Assembly (NCBI RefSeq): GCF_013868155.1
Contig: NZ_JACEOG010000001.1
Span: forward strand, 682,001-746,000
Direction of reading: 5' to 3'
Source of the DNA: Aeromicrobium phoceense
GTDB lineage: Bacteria; Actinomycetota; Actinomycetes; Propionibacteriales; Nocardioidaceae
Length of the DNA stretch: 64,000 nt
Numbering within the stretch: position 1 is the first letter of the stretch; the number at the start of each line of letters is the position of its first letter. The notes beneath the pieces were generated by a model. It was not told the DNA's origin. It saw nothing but the letters and a program-made list of their open reading frames with translations, and made no database searches. Made by a program: the position numbers and the translations under genes. Positions 43,317 through 52,260 of the stretch are shown here, piece after piece.

Positions 43317-44729
43317 GTGAGCGTTACCGATCTGTATGAGTCCGAACGATCTTCGGACTCCGCGGGCTCGGGCTACGTTCCGCCTCAGGACATGGCGGCC
43401 GAGCAGAGCGTCCTGGGCGCGATGCTCCTGTCGAAGAACGCGATCGACCCGGCCACCGACCTGCTCGAGAGCCGCGACTTCTACCGCCCCGCGCACGAGC
43501 TGATCTTCGACGTCATCACCGACCTGTCGGGTCGCGGCGAGCCGGCCGACGCCATCACGGTGGCCGCCGAGCTCACCCGCCGCGGCGAGATCGGCCGCAT
43601 CGGCGGCGCCGCCTACCTGCACGACCTCGTCCAGGGCGTGCCGATCGCGGCCAACGTCGACTACTACGCCGAGATCGTGCACGAGAAGGCCGTGCTGCGG
43701 CGCCTCGTCGAGGTGGGCCAGCAGGTCGCCCAGCTCGGCCAGTCGGGCACGGGCGAGATCCAGGACATCGTCGACCGCGCCCAGAAGGCCGTCCTCGACG
43801 TCGACGGCACCAAGTCGGGCGAGGACTACAACGTCCTGTCCGATCTCATGTCCTCCACGATCGACGAGCTGGAGGAGCTCGAGACCCGCTCCGGCGAGGT
43901 GCACGGTGTCATGTCGGGCTTCCCCGACCTCGACCGTCTCACCACCGGCTTCAAGCCCGGCCAGATGATCGTCGTCGCCGCGCGACCGGGCGTCGGCAAG
44001 TCGACGCTCGGGCTCGACTTCGTCCGCAATGCCTCGATCCGCCAGGGTCTGACCTCGGCGATCTTCAGCCTGGAGATGACGGGCTCCGAGATCGCGATGC
44101 GTCTGCTGTCGGCCGAGGCCAAGGTGGCCATCCACCACATGCGCGCCGGCTCCATGTCGGGCCGCGACTGGGACGCCATCGGCCGCGCGATGGCCACCGT
44201 GCAGGCCGCGCCGATCATCATCGACGACAGCCCCAACATGACGATGCCCGAGATCCGCTCCAAGGCCCGCCGGATCAAGAAGCAGCACGGCCTGGACTTC
44301 GTCGTCCTCGACTACCTGCAGCTGATGACCTCGGGCAAGAAGGTCGAGAACCGCCAGGTCGAGGTCTCGGAGTTCTCCCGTCAGATCAAGCTGCTGGCGA
44401 AGGAGCTCGGCGTTCCGGTCGTCGCGATCAGCCAGCTGAACCGTGGCTCCGAGCAGCGCACCGACAAGACCCCGCAGATCTCCGACCTGCGTGAGTCCGG
44501 CTCGATCGAGCAGGACGCCGACATCGTCATGCTGCTGAACCGCCCCGACGCCCACGGCGCCGGCGAGTCCGAGCGTCCCGGCGAGGCCGACATCATCGTC
44601 GCGAAGAACCGCTCCGGCCCGGTCAACAAGGTCGCCGTGTCCTTCCAGGGCCACTACTCGCGCTTCACCCCCATGGCGCGCGAGCCCGAGAGCGCCGCCG
44701 GCGGCGCCTCGGGGGCCGACTTCGCCTGA
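43317..44729 (+). CDS. dnaB: Replicative DNA helicase DnaB
   Basis: The 470-residue hexameric 5'-3' helicase has an N-terminal DnaG-interacting domain (PPQDMAAEQSVLGAMLLSKNAID) and a RecA-like domain with Walker A ARPGVGKST, Walker B VVLDYLQLM, and the DLRESGSIEQDAD arginine-finger region. There is no intein or extended insert. GTG start with GAGG upstream. It is separated from rpsF/rplI by SBP, SIP and MATE genes, whereas many bacteria have dnaB next to rplI. Confidence 0.97.
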   Translation: MSVTDLYESERSSDSAGSGYVPPQDMAAEQSVLGAMLLSKNAIDPATDLLESRDFYRPAHELIFDVITDLSGRGEPADAITVAAELTRRGEIGRIGGAAYLHDLVQGVPIAANVDYYAEIVHEKAVLRRLVEVGQQVAQLGQSGTGEIQDIVDRAQKAVLDVDGTKSGEDYNVLSDLMSSTIDELEELETRSGEVHGVMSGFPDLDRLTTGFKPGQMIVVAARPGVGKSTLGLDFVRNASIRQGLTSAIFSLEMTGSEIAMRLLSAEAKVAIHHMRAGSMSGRDWDAIGRAMATVQAAPIIIDDSPNMTMPEIRSKARRIKKQHGLDFVVLDYLQLMTSGKKVENRQVEVSEFSRQIKLLAKELGVPVVAISQLNRGSEQRTDKTPQISDLRESGSIEQDADIVMLLNRPDAHGAGESERPGEADIIVAKNRSGPVNKVAVSFQGHYSRFTPMAREPESAAGGASGADFA

Positions 44730-44801
44730 GTCGGCGCGGAGAACCGCCGACCCGCTGCCGCGCGAACGCTTGCGACCGGCCGGACCGGGTACCTCCCTGA
44801 C

Positions 44802-45020
44802 ATGACTGACTCGAACATCGATCTCGAAGCCGTCCAGACCGTCGTCGACCGCGTCACCTCCTGGCAGGACGGGGCCACCGAGGGCACGGTCGAGCAGGAA
44901 CTGCAGAAAGGCTTCTCCGAGGTGGGCATCGACGTTTCCGACGATCACGTGACAGCCCTCGCGGAGGCGATCCAGAGTCGGCACGGCGCGGTCGACGCCG
45001 CCGAGGTGCTCGGCCGCTGA
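44802..45020 (+). CDS. Small acidic hypothetical protein, 72 residues
   Basis: Unknown family. The 72-residue protein is acidic and mostly helical (IDLEAVQTVVDRVTSW; TVEQELQKGFSEVGIDVSDDHVTALAEAI), without cysteine or membrane segment. It lies 72 bases after dnaB and reads as a real gene by codon use. Possibly a helical adaptor or antitoxin-like protein, but nothing in the sequence shows this. Confidence 0.6.
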   Translation: MTDSNIDLEAVQTVVDRVTSWQDGATEGTVEQELQKGFSEVGIDVSDDHVTALAEAIQSRHGAVDAAEVLGR

Positions 45021-45055
45021 GCCAAGGGAGCGCGAGCTCCCCCCAAAAAATGGAA

Positions 45056-45101
45056 ATGTTGTGCCGCTTTGGCCCATATACGGGCCAAAGCGGCACAACA
45101 T
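45056..45101. terminator. Perfect 20-bp hairpin between the 72-residue gene and the cutinase gene
   Basis: Bases 45056-45075 are perfectly complementary to 45082-45101, with a six-base ATATAC loop. It lies between convergent genes and should end both transcripts. An AAAAAA run stands just left of it (45045-45050) and gives a U-tract to the leftward RNA. Confidence 0.85.
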
Positions 45102-45131
45102 CCGACCGCGTAGGTCTCCTCGCGGTGTGGG

Positions 45132-45938
45132 TCAGCCCGTCTTGCCGGCGATGAAGTTCACCGCTCCGACGCGCGGCGTCGAGCGCGCCGTGAAGTAGGA
45201 GCGGTGGATCGCCAGGCCCGCCGCGTTGTTCAGTGCGGTGAGGTTCTGGCCCCCGCGCTTGGTCGAGCCCTGGCAGGCCGGGTCGCCCGAGAAGCAGTAC
45301 GACCGCAGCCGGCCCTCGAAGGCCTTGAGGTCACCGGTGGCCCGCGTGCCGAGCATGCCGAACTTCTTGAGTCCCTTGGTCGCGACGAACGGCTCGGTGG
45401 GGTTGTACATCGGGTCGCCGTAGAACACCACGGCGGCGATCTTGCCGCGCGCGGTGGCGTTGGGCCGCACGCCGCTGCTGGCCGACAGGGCGTCGCCGAT
45501 CACGTGGGCGCCCTGGGAGAACCCGATGAGCACCGTCTTCGAGTTGGGGCACTTGGTGGCGAGGTAGTTGAGCGACTTCTGCAGGTTCACCACACCGCCG
45601 TGACGGCTGTTGTTGTAGGCCAGTCCGGCCATCCCGATGGCCGCGTTGTACTTGAGGCCCGCGATGTAGACGGTCTTCTTGCTGACGGTCTGCAGATCGC
45701 CGGCGACGGGGCCCGGGCGGCCCATGCCCGTCTTGTAGGCGTAGAGCGCGGTGCTGGTGGTTGCGGTGTTCGTCGTTCCGGCGGCCTCGTCGCTGCCGCG
45801 GACGACGACGGTGATGACGTTCGAGCACAGGCTCGAGGAGGCGGCCGCCTGGCTCGGGGGAGCCGCGAGCACCGTGACGCCGAGGATCGCCGCGGCGCCG
45901 GTGAGGGCTCCGTTGCGCAGGATCGTGAGTGGGGTCAT
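45132..45938 (-). CDS. Secreted cutinase family esterase
   Basis: The 268-residue exported protein has a signal peptide (LRNGALTGAAAILGVTVLAAPPSQA) and a cutinase-type alpha/beta fold with the nucleophile elbow GFSQGAHV, a likely catalytic Asp in FYGDPMYN and His near the C-terminus (LAIHRSY). Actinobacterial cutinase-like proteins hydrolyse lipid or polyester bonds; the substrate is unknown. GGAAGGA precedes the ATG. The open frame further upstream is not coding. Confidence 0.9.
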   Translation of the reverse strand: MTPLTILRNGALTGAAAILGVTVLAAPPSQAAASSSLCSNVITVVVRGSDEAAGTTNTATTSTALYAYKTGMGRPGPVAGDLQTVSKKTVYIAGLKYNAAIGMAGLAYNNSRHGGVVNLQKSLNYLATKCPNSKTVLIGFSQGAHVIGDALSASSGVRPNATARGKIAAVVFYGDPMYNPTEPFVATKGLKKFGMLGTRATGDLKAFEGRLRSYCFSGDPACQGSTKRGGQNLTALNNAAGLAIHRSYFTARSTPRVGAVNFIAGKTG

Positions 45939-46106
45939 GAAGGGTCCTTCCGCTGTGGGCCCGCTCCGTCGAGGACCCGGTGGACTCACCTTCGGGCCGG
46001 CCGGCCGCCGCCGACACCCCCGCAATCGGGGGCTGACTCGAACGCAGCTCGGGCACGATCATCCCGCCGGGGCCACTCGAGGGGCGCGTTCGCACGGCGG
46101 CAGGTC

Positions 46107-47315
46107 ATGATGGTCGCGATGACCGGATCGGGGACGGCGCGCGAGGGCACGGTCGCCGAGGTGTTCTGGGTGTTCCTGCGCCTGGGGCTGACCTCGTTCG
46201 GCGGACCGGTCGCGCACCTGGCGTACTTCCGTGAGGCGTTCGTCGAGCGCCGCCGTTGGATGACCGACGCGGCCTACGCGGACCTCGTCGCCCTGTGCCA
46301 GTTCCTCCCGGGCCCCGGTTCGAGCCAGGTCGGCATGGTCATCGGCCTGCGTCGCGCCGGGGTGGGCGGTCTGCTGGCGGCCTGGTTCGCGTTCACGATG
46401 CCGTCCGCGATCCTCCTGGTGGCGTTCGCGTACGGGGTCGCCGCGTCCGGTGACGTCTCCGGCGCGGGCTGGCTGCACGGGGTGAAGGCGGCGGCGGTCG
46501 CGGTCGTCGCGCAGGCGGTGATCCAGATGGCGCGCACGCTGACGCCCGACCTCAAGCGGATCGTGATCGCCGCCGTCGGTGCGGCGGTGCTGCTCGTCGT
46601 GGCGAGCCCGGTGGCGCAGGTGGGTGTCATCGTGCTGGGCGGGCTGATCGGCTGGCTCTGGCTGCGGGCGGAGCGCCCCGAGACCGTGCGCGACCTCGCT
46701 CGGGTCTCGCACCGCAGCGGCATCGCCGCGCTGACGGTGTTCACGGTGCTGCTCGTGGCACTGCCGGTCCTCGTGGCCCTCACGGACGACCCCGCCCTAC
46801 GGCTGACCGACATCTTCTACCGCACCGGCGCGCTGGTGTTCGGCGGTGGCCACGTCGTCCTGCCACTGCTGGAGACGCAGACCGTGCAGGCCGGTCTGCT
46901 GGACGCCGACACCTTCCTCGCCGGGTACGGCGCGGCGCAGGCGGTGCCCGGGCCGCTGTTCACGTTCTCGGCCTACCTCGGCGCCAGCATGGAGTCCGGG
47001 CCGAACGGTGTGCTGGGCGCGTCGATCGCCCTCGTGGCGGTGTTCCTGCCGGCGGGCCTGCTGGTCGTGGGCGTCCTGCCGTTCTGGGACCGGCTGCGCC
47101 AGGCGCCCTCGGCCCGCCGCGTGGTGATGGGCGTCAACGCGGCCGTCGTCGGCATCCTCGCCGCGGCGCTCTACGACCCGGTGATCACGCAGGGCATCAT
47201 CTCGCCCGGGACGCTGGCGATCGCCGTGGCCGTGTTCGTCTCGCAGTGGTGGAGCCGGGTTTCCGTGTGGGTGGCGGTCATCGCAGCAGCAGCCGCCGGC
47301 CAGCTCTTCCTCTAG
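46107..47315 (+). CDS. chrA: Chromate transporter (CHR family)
   Basis: The 402-residue membrane protein is made of two homologous CHR halves, each with the family motif (FGGPVAHLAYFREAFVERRRWM ... CQFLPGPGSSQ; second half FGGGHVVLPLLETQTV ... AVPGPLFTFSAYLG). It exports chromate, or sulfate-like anions, as a long-chain CHR protein. ATG at 46107, 46110 or 46119 could be the start. It is divergent from the cutinase gene. Whether it confers chromate resistance here is not shown. Confidence 0.93.
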   Translation: MMVAMTGSGTAREGTVAEVFWVFLRLGLTSFGGPVAHLAYFREAFVERRRWMTDAAYADLVALCQFLPGPGSSQVGMVIGLRRAGVGGLLAAWFAFTMPSAILLVAFAYGVAASGDVSGAGWLHGVKAAAVAVVAQAVIQMARTLTPDLKRIVIAAVGAAVLLVVASPVAQVGVIVLGGLIGWLWLRAERPETVRDLARVSHRSGIAALTVFTVLLVALPVLVALTDDPALRLTDIFYRTGALVFGGGHVVLPLLETQTVQAGLLDADTFLAGYGAAQAVPGPLFTFSAYLGASMESGPNGVLGASIALVAVFLPAGLLVVGVLPFWDRLRQAPSARRVVMGVNAAVVGILAAALYDPVITQGIISPGTLAIAVAVFVSQWWSRVSVWVAVIAAAAAGQLFL

Positions 47316-47319
47316 CGAC

Positions 47320-48195
47320 CTACGGCAGGATCCCGATGCCCTGCAGGCGCCGCTCCATCAGGGGTGCGAGCGAGCGCGTGTAGGTGGCGGTCAGGTGCTG
47401 GTGGTCCCGGAACATGATCTGGCCCCGTGGCGTGACGACGCGGCACCGGCGCTTCGGGCAGTACGTCTCCTTCATCGAGATCCGGAACGCCGACCGCGCT
47501 CCGTGCTTCTTCCGGGCGAGCTTCACCGACGGCACGGTCCAGTCGAACCACATGACGTCGCCGACGTCGGCCGAGCACTTCCGCCAGTTTCGCGGGGCTG
47601 AATTGCGGCGCAGGCACTGCGTCGGCGACGGGCGCGAAAGCACGAAGTTGGGGGAGTCCGAGATCGCGACCACGGGGATCCGCCGGTTGAGGGCGACCCG
47701 CCACGACTTCAGGGTGTCGGGCCCGCGCTGGGTCCGCGTGCCGGGCATCGTCGAGGCGCGGTGGCTCGTCACGATCGCGCGCACGCCCTTCTGGCGCCGG
47801 ATGTAGCGGGTGACGTTCGCGCGCCACGCCTGGCAGTCCTCGCGGACCCACGCCTTGAGGTTCTTGATCGGCCGCGACGACCAACCGCAGCGCGACCGGA
47901 TGATGAGGGTGACGCGGATCTTCCCCGCCTCAGCCAGGCGCCGGAACGCGGGGGACAGCGCCCGCATGTGCGAGTCGCCGATCACCAGCAGGCGCGGGCC
48001 CTTGCGGCCGTAGTGGCAGGTGAGCGCCTTCGTGACGCCGGACTCCGAGCCCGAGAAGCACGCGCGGGTTCCCGGAGCGACGTCGCGCTCGGCAGCCGCG
48101 ATGCTCGACAGCCGGGGGGTGTCCAGGGCGGCCGCAGGAAGGGCGCCCAGGACCAGCGCCGCAAGGCCGAGGACGACGACGATCCGAGCGCGCAT
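47320..48195 (-). CDS. Secreted SGNH-hydrolase-domain protein A
   Basis: The 291-residue exported protein has a signal peptide (IVVVLGLAALVLGALPAAA) followed by an SGNH domain like the C-terminal half of OafA/OatA-type acyltransferases: GDSHMRALSPAF (block I Ser) and RDHQHLTATYTRSLAP (Asp and His). It lacks the membrane acyltransferase-3 domain. Likely acts on O-acetyl or similar esters of wall polymers (inference). It is a tandem paralogue of the next gene, 15 bases away. Confidence 0.85.
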   Translation of the reverse strand: MRARIVVVLGLAALVLGALPAAALDTPRLSSIAAAERDVAPGTRACFSGSESGVTKALTCHYGRKGPRLLVIGDSHMRALSPAFRRLAEAGKIRVTLIIRSRCGWSSRPIKNLKAWVREDCQAWRANVTRYIRRQKGVRAIVTSHRASTMPGTRTQRGPDTLKSWRVALNRRIPVVAISDSPNFVLSRPSPTQCLRRNSAPRNWRKCSADVGDVMWFDWTVPSVKLARKKHGARSAFRISMKETYCPKRRCRVVTPRGQIMFRDHQHLTATYTRSLAPLMERRLQGIGILP

Positions 48196-48210
48196 GGCAC
48201 CTCCCCGGTC

Positions 48211-49239
48211 TCAGGGTGACACGCCGGGGCGCGGGCCGTGGCGCGACGTGCACACCATCGGCGCGGGCAGCGGGTGCAGTGCGCGGCAGCGGGCGACGGC
48301 GGTCGCCACGCGCTTCGAGCGGGACACCTTCGCGCTCGGGAACACGACTCCCGTCTCGCGCAGGCGCTTCTCCATCAACGGAGCCAGCGACCGGCTGTAG
48401 GTCGCCGTGAGGTGCTGGTGGTCGCGGTACATGATCTGGCCCGACGGAGTCACGACGCGGCACCGGCGCTTCGGGCAGTGGACATCGCGCAGGTCGATCC
48501 GGAAAGCGGCGGTCGGGCCGTACGCCCGCCGCGCCAGCACCACCGCGGGGACGGTCCAGTCGAACTTCATCACCTTGCGGACGCTCGCCGAGCAGTTGCC
48601 CCACTGCGACGGCGCCCGGTTCTCCCGCAGGCACTGGGTCGGCATGGGGTCCTTGAACGGCCAGTTGGCGGCGCCGGACAGGGCGATCACGGGAATCCGC
48701 CGTTCGAGGGCGACGCGCCACGCCTTCACCGTGTCAGGTCCTCGCTGGGAGGTGCGGCCGGCCATCGTCGAGGCGCGGTGGTGGGTGACGATGGCGCGGA
48801 CGTCATCCTGCTCACGGATGTACTTCGCCACGTTGCGGCGCCACGTCTGGCAGTCGTCGCGGATCCACCGCGTGTCGTTCTCGATGACCCGCGACGACCA
48901 CCCGCAGCGGGAGCGGATGATCAGCGTGACGCGCATCTTGCCCTCCTCGGCCAGCCGTCGCAGCGCGGGGGACACGGCGCGCAGGTGGGAGTCCCCGATG
49001 GCCAGGACGCGAGGGCCCTGGTGCCCGTACTCGCACGTCAGCACCTGTGTCTCGCCGGGATGGTGGCCCGGGAAGCAGGCCTCGGTCCCGGGAGCCAGGT
49101 CGAGCTCGGCGACCGGGATGCTCGACAGCGTGGAGTCGGCGGCGGCCGGCGCTGTCGCGGTCGTCAGGGCAGAGGCCACCAGGGCGAGCAGCGTCACGGT
49201 CGCCAGCGCGAGCCGGCGTGCGCGTCGTCCTCCGGGCAT
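48211..49239 (-). CDS. Secreted SGNH-hydrolase-domain protein B
   Basis: The 342-residue paralogue of protein A has a signal peptide (RLALATVTLLALVASALTTATAPAAA), GDSHLRAVSPAL and RDHQHLTATYSRSLAP. Shared stretches include RVTLIIRSRCGWSSR and CPKRRCRVVTP. It has a C-terminal extension of about 45 basic residues with two cysteines that A lacks. Start ATG 49239 has GGGGGG upstream; a GTG at 49245 is possible. Transcribed before A, probably as one unit. Confidence 0.85.
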   Translation of the reverse strand: MPGGRRARRLALATVTLLALVASALTTATAPAAADSTLSSIPVAELDLAPGTEACFPGHHPGETQVLTCEYGHQGPRVLAIGDSHLRAVSPALRRLAEEGKMRVTLIIRSRCGWSSRVIENDTRWIRDDCQTWRRNVAKYIREQDDVRAIVTHHRASTMAGRTSQRGPDTVKAWRVALERRIPVIALSGAANWPFKDPMPTQCLRENRAPSQWGNCSASVRKVMKFDWTVPAVVLARRAYGPTAAFRIDLRDVHCPKRRCRVVTPSGQIMYRDHQHLTATYSRSLAPLMEKRLRETGVVFPSAKVSRSKRVATAVARCRALHPLPAPMVCTSRHGPRPGVSP

Positions 49240-49309
49240 GGGCACCCCCCGGTACCGGTACAGCCGTGCATCCTCCTTCTCCTCAGGGTGCCACGAAGGC
49301 GCGCAGGTT

Positions 49310-50986
49310 TCAGGCCCGCGTCTGAGGCCCCGCGAGCGCCCGGCCGGCCGCGCGGCCGGAGAAGATGCAGCCGCCCAGGAAGGTGCCCTCGAGAGCGTTG
49401 TAGCCGTGGACGCCGCCGCCGCCGAAGCCGGCCACCTCGCCCGCGGCGTACAGGCCGGGGACGGGTGCGCCGTCGGCGTCGAGCACCTGCGAGTCGAGGT
49501 TCGTCTGCAGGCCGCCGAGCGTCTTGCGCGACAGCACGTTGAGCCGCACGGCGATGAGCGGGCCGTGCGTGGGATCGAGGATCCGGTGCGGCTTCGCGAC
49601 CCGCACGATCTTGTCCATCCGCGAGCGGCGCGCGTTGTGGATCGCCATCACCTGCACGTCCTTCGTGAACGCGTTGTCGAACTCGCGGTCGCGGGCGACG
49701 ATCTGGCGCTCCAGGATCGTCGCGTCCAGCTGGGGCCCGCGCGCGATCTCGTTCATGCCCGTCACGAGGTCGTCGAGGGACGAGGCCACCACGAAGTCGA
49801 CGCCATGCTCCTTGAACCGCTCCACGGGCCCGGGCGCACCCTTCGCGAGCCGGGCCTTGAGCAGGACGCGGATGTCGCGGCCCGTGATGTCGGGGTTCTG
49901 CTCCGATCCCGAGAGGGCGAACTCCTTCTCGATGATCGACTGCGTGAGCACGAACCACGAGTAGTCGTGACCGGTGGCCAGGATCTGCTTCATCGCGCCG
50001 TTGGTGTCGGCGCCCGGGACACCCGACATGCCGGTCAGCCGGCGGCCGTTCGCGTCGAACCACATCGACGACGGGCCGGGCAGGATGCGTATGCCGTGGT
50101 CGGGCCAGATCGGGTCCCAGTTGGTGATGCCCTCGGTGTAGGCCCACAGCCGGTCGCGGTTCACGATGCGGCCGCCCGCGCGCTCGGAGATCTCGAGCAT
50201 GCGGCCGTCGACGTGGGCCGGGACGCCGGAGATGAGGTGCTCGGGGGCCGGACCGATCCGCTCGGTGGGCCAGTTCGCACGCATGAGTGCGTGGTTGTGG
50301 CCGATGCCGCCGGAGGTGACGACCACGGCGGCGGCGCGGTGCTCGAACTCGCCCACCACCTCGCGCGACGACTTCACGCCACGGTCGGACTCGTCGGGCT
50401 CCAGCACCGACCCGCGGACGCCGACGACCGCGCCGTCCTCGGTCAGCAGCTCATCCACCTGGTGGCGGAACGCGAACTGCACCAGTCCTCCGGTCTCGGC
50501 CTTCAGCACCGGGTCGGCGAACGTCTCGACGAGGCGCGGGCCCGTGCCCCACGTGATGTGGAAGCGCGGCACCGAGTTGCCGTGCCCGTTGGCCGCGCCG
50601 TCGCCGCGTTCGGCCCAACCGACCATCGGCATGACGCGGTGGCCCAGCGCCCGCAGGTAGTCGCGCTTGCCGCCGGCCGCCCACGCCACGTAGGCCTCGG
50701 CCCAGCGCCGGCCCCAGACGTCCTCGTCGTCCAGGCGGTCGAACCCTGCGGAGCCGAGCCAGTCCTGCGTGGCCAGCTCGGGGGAGTCCTTGATGCCGGT
50801 GCGTCGCTGCTCGGGGCTGTCGACGAAGAACAGGCCGCCGAGCGACCAGAACGCCTGGCCGCCGAGGTTCTTGCGGTTCTCCTGGTCGAGCACCAGCACG
50901 CGCTTGCCGGCCTGGGAGAGCTCGTGGGTGGCGACGAGGCCGGCGAGCCCGGCGCCGACGACGATGACATCGGGGGTGAAGGACAT
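49310..50986 (-). CDS. FAD-binding dehydrogenase
   Basis: The 558-residue flavoprotein of the fumarate reductase/3-ketosteroid-dehydrogenase-like superfamily has the N-terminal Rossmann motif VIVVGAGLAGLVATHEL, NLGGQAFWSLGG, and the C-terminal FAD motif YAAGEVAGFGGGGVHGYNALEGTFLGG. Such enzymes remove or add hydrogens across C-C bonds; the substrate is unknown. The start at 50986 (SFTPDVIVVG) is chosen over 51019. It is divergent from a PucR-type regulator, with an inverted repeat between them. Confidence 0.9.
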   Translation of the reverse strand: MSFTPDVIVVGAGLAGLVATHELSQAGKRVLVLDQENRKNLGGQAFWSLGGLFFVDSPEQRRTGIKDSPELATQDWLGSAGFDRLDDEDVWGRRWAEAYVAWAAGGKRDYLRALGHRVMPMVGWAERGDGAANGHGNSVPRFHITWGTGPRLVETFADPVLKAETGGLVQFAFRHQVDELLTEDGAVVGVRGSVLEPDESDRGVKSSREVVGEFEHRAAAVVVTSGGIGHNHALMRANWPTERIGPAPEHLISGVPAHVDGRMLEISERAGGRIVNRDRLWAYTEGITNWDPIWPDHGIRILPGPSSMWFDANGRRLTGMSGVPGADTNGAMKQILATGHDYSWFVLTQSIIEKEFALSGSEQNPDITGRDIRVLLKARLAKGAPGPVERFKEHGVDFVVASSLDDLVTGMNEIARGPQLDATILERQIVARDREFDNAFTKDVQVMAIHNARRSRMDKIVRVAKPHRILDPTHGPLIAVRLNVLSRKTLGGLQTNLDSQVLDADGAPVPGLYAAGEVAGFGGGGVHGYNALEGTFLGGCIFSGRAAGRALAGPQTRA

Positions 50987-51032
50987 GCCGCCACGGTGAC
51001 GCACGCGGGGTGCCGGCACCAGTACGTTTGTG

Positions 51033-51062
51033 CCTCAGTGACAAGAAGTGTTGTCAGTGAGG
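51033..51062. promoter_or_regulatory. Inverted-repeat operator between the dehydrogenase and PucR genes
   Basis: CCTCAGTGACAA (51033-51044) and TTGTCAGTGAGG (51051-51062) are inverted repeats with one mismatch and a six-base spacer. Located between divergent genes, it is a probable PucR binding site controlling both. Confidence 0.65.
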
Positions 51063-51078
51063 ACGACGAGGACGAGCC

Positions 51079-52260
51079 GTGCCCGAGACCGTCGACCGAC
51101 GCCGCGCGATCAGCGCCCGCCTCACCGAGGGCGAGTCGGCGCTCGTCGAGACCTTCCTGACGTCGCTCGCGCGCGAGATCCCCGCCTACGCCACCTTGGA
51201 CGAGCGCCAGCTCCAGGAGGTTCGCTCGATCATCGTGTGGACGCTGCACCGGGTGCTCGACCTGTGGGCGCAGGACGGAGCCCTCACCGACGAGGACATC
51301 CGGCTCTTCCGCGGCGTCGGGGCCGTCCGTGCCCGCGACGGCCGCCCGCTCTCGGCGGTGCTGCGCGCCTACCGGGTGGCGGCGACGACCTTCCTCGACG
51401 AGGTCGCCGGCCGCTTCCGCGAGGACGTCTCGGTGGACGACGTCACCTCGCTCGTGCGGGTCTGGTTCGCCGCCCTGGACGAGCTGTCCGACGCGATCTA
51501 CGACGGGTACGAGTCCACGGGGCGCGTCCTCGGGTCCGACCGCGAGAGCTCGCTGCGCCAGCTGCTGACCGATCTGCTGCTCGGGCGCCAGAGCCATGCC
51601 GGAACGCTGGCGGCCCGACTGCGCGAGCTCGAGGCCGAGCTGCCCACCTCCTTCGACCTCGTCGTCATCGGCGCGTGCCCCGACCCCGTCCAGGCGGCCG
51701 CGGCCGTCGCGGGGGTCCGCGAGTCGGACGAGGGACCGCTCATCACCTCGATCCACACCGTGATGGACGGGGTCGGCGTGGTGCTGTTGGCGCACGCGGA
51801 TCCCGAGGCGTTGGCCGAGCGGCTGTCGCGCCTTGGGCTCCGGGCCGCCCACCACGCCGGGGTCACGCCGCGCACCGCTCCGCGGGCCCACCGGCTGGCG
51901 CTGCACGCGGTCGGCCACGCGCCCGGCTTCGCCTGGACCGGCCCGCTGCTGGGCGCCGGCGACCTCGAGGTGGTCGCGCTGGCGTCCGGCCACCCCGACG
52001 CCGATCCCGTGCGCGCCGCCCGGGTGGTCCTGGGGCGCCTCAGCGAGGACGCCGAGGCGCTGCGCACGCTCGACACCGTGCTGCAGGCCGGTGGCGCCGC
52101 CCCCGCCGCGGCGCACCTGCACGTGCATCCGCAGACGGTCCGCTACCGGCTGGGCCGGATCGCCGCCGTGACCGGACGCGACCCCCGTGACCCCTGGAAC
52201 CGCTACGTTTTCCAGACCGCGTTGATGGCATCGGGGCTCGTGTCGCAGGAGGACGGGTGA
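51079..52260 (+). CDS. PucR/CdaR family transcriptional regulator
   Basis: The 393-residue regulator has a helical N-terminal domain, a GGDEF-like CdaR middle region, and the C-terminal PucR helix-turn-helix (LRTLDTVLQAGGAAPAAAHLHVHPQTVRYRLGRI). Such regulators usually activate or repress a neighbouring catabolic gene, here most likely the divergent dehydrogenase. GTG start. The stop overlaps the GyrI-like gene in GTGA. Confidence 0.9.
   Translation: MPETVDRRRAISARLTEGESALVETFLTSLAREIPAYATLDERQLQEVRSIIVWTLHRVLDLWAQDGALTDEDIRLFRGVGAVRARDGRPLSAVLRAYRVAATTFLDEVAGRFREDVSVDDVTSLVRVWFAALDELSDAIYDGYESTGRVLGSDRESSLRQLLTDLLLGRQSHAGTLAARLRELEAELPTSFDLVVIGACPDPVQAAAAVAGVRESDEGPLITSIHTVMDGVGVVLLAHADPEALAERLSRLGLRAAHHAGVTPRTAPRAHRLALHAVGHAPGFAWTGPLLGAGDLEVVALASGHPDADPVRAARVVLGRLSEDAEALRTLDTVLQAGGAAPAAAHLHVHPQTVRYRLGRIAAVTGRDPRDPWNRYVFQTALMASGLVSQEDG

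Noticed and set aside
45026-45041. Hairpin GGGAGC/GCTCCC followed by an A-run as a separate terminator
   Set aside because: The A-run is on the wrong side for the rightward transcript; the 20-bp hairpin next to it is a far better candidate.
46107-47315. Chromate transporter as a sign of a metal-resistance island
   Set aside because: No chrB, mer, ars or mobile genes adjacent, and the base composition is uniform with its neighbours.
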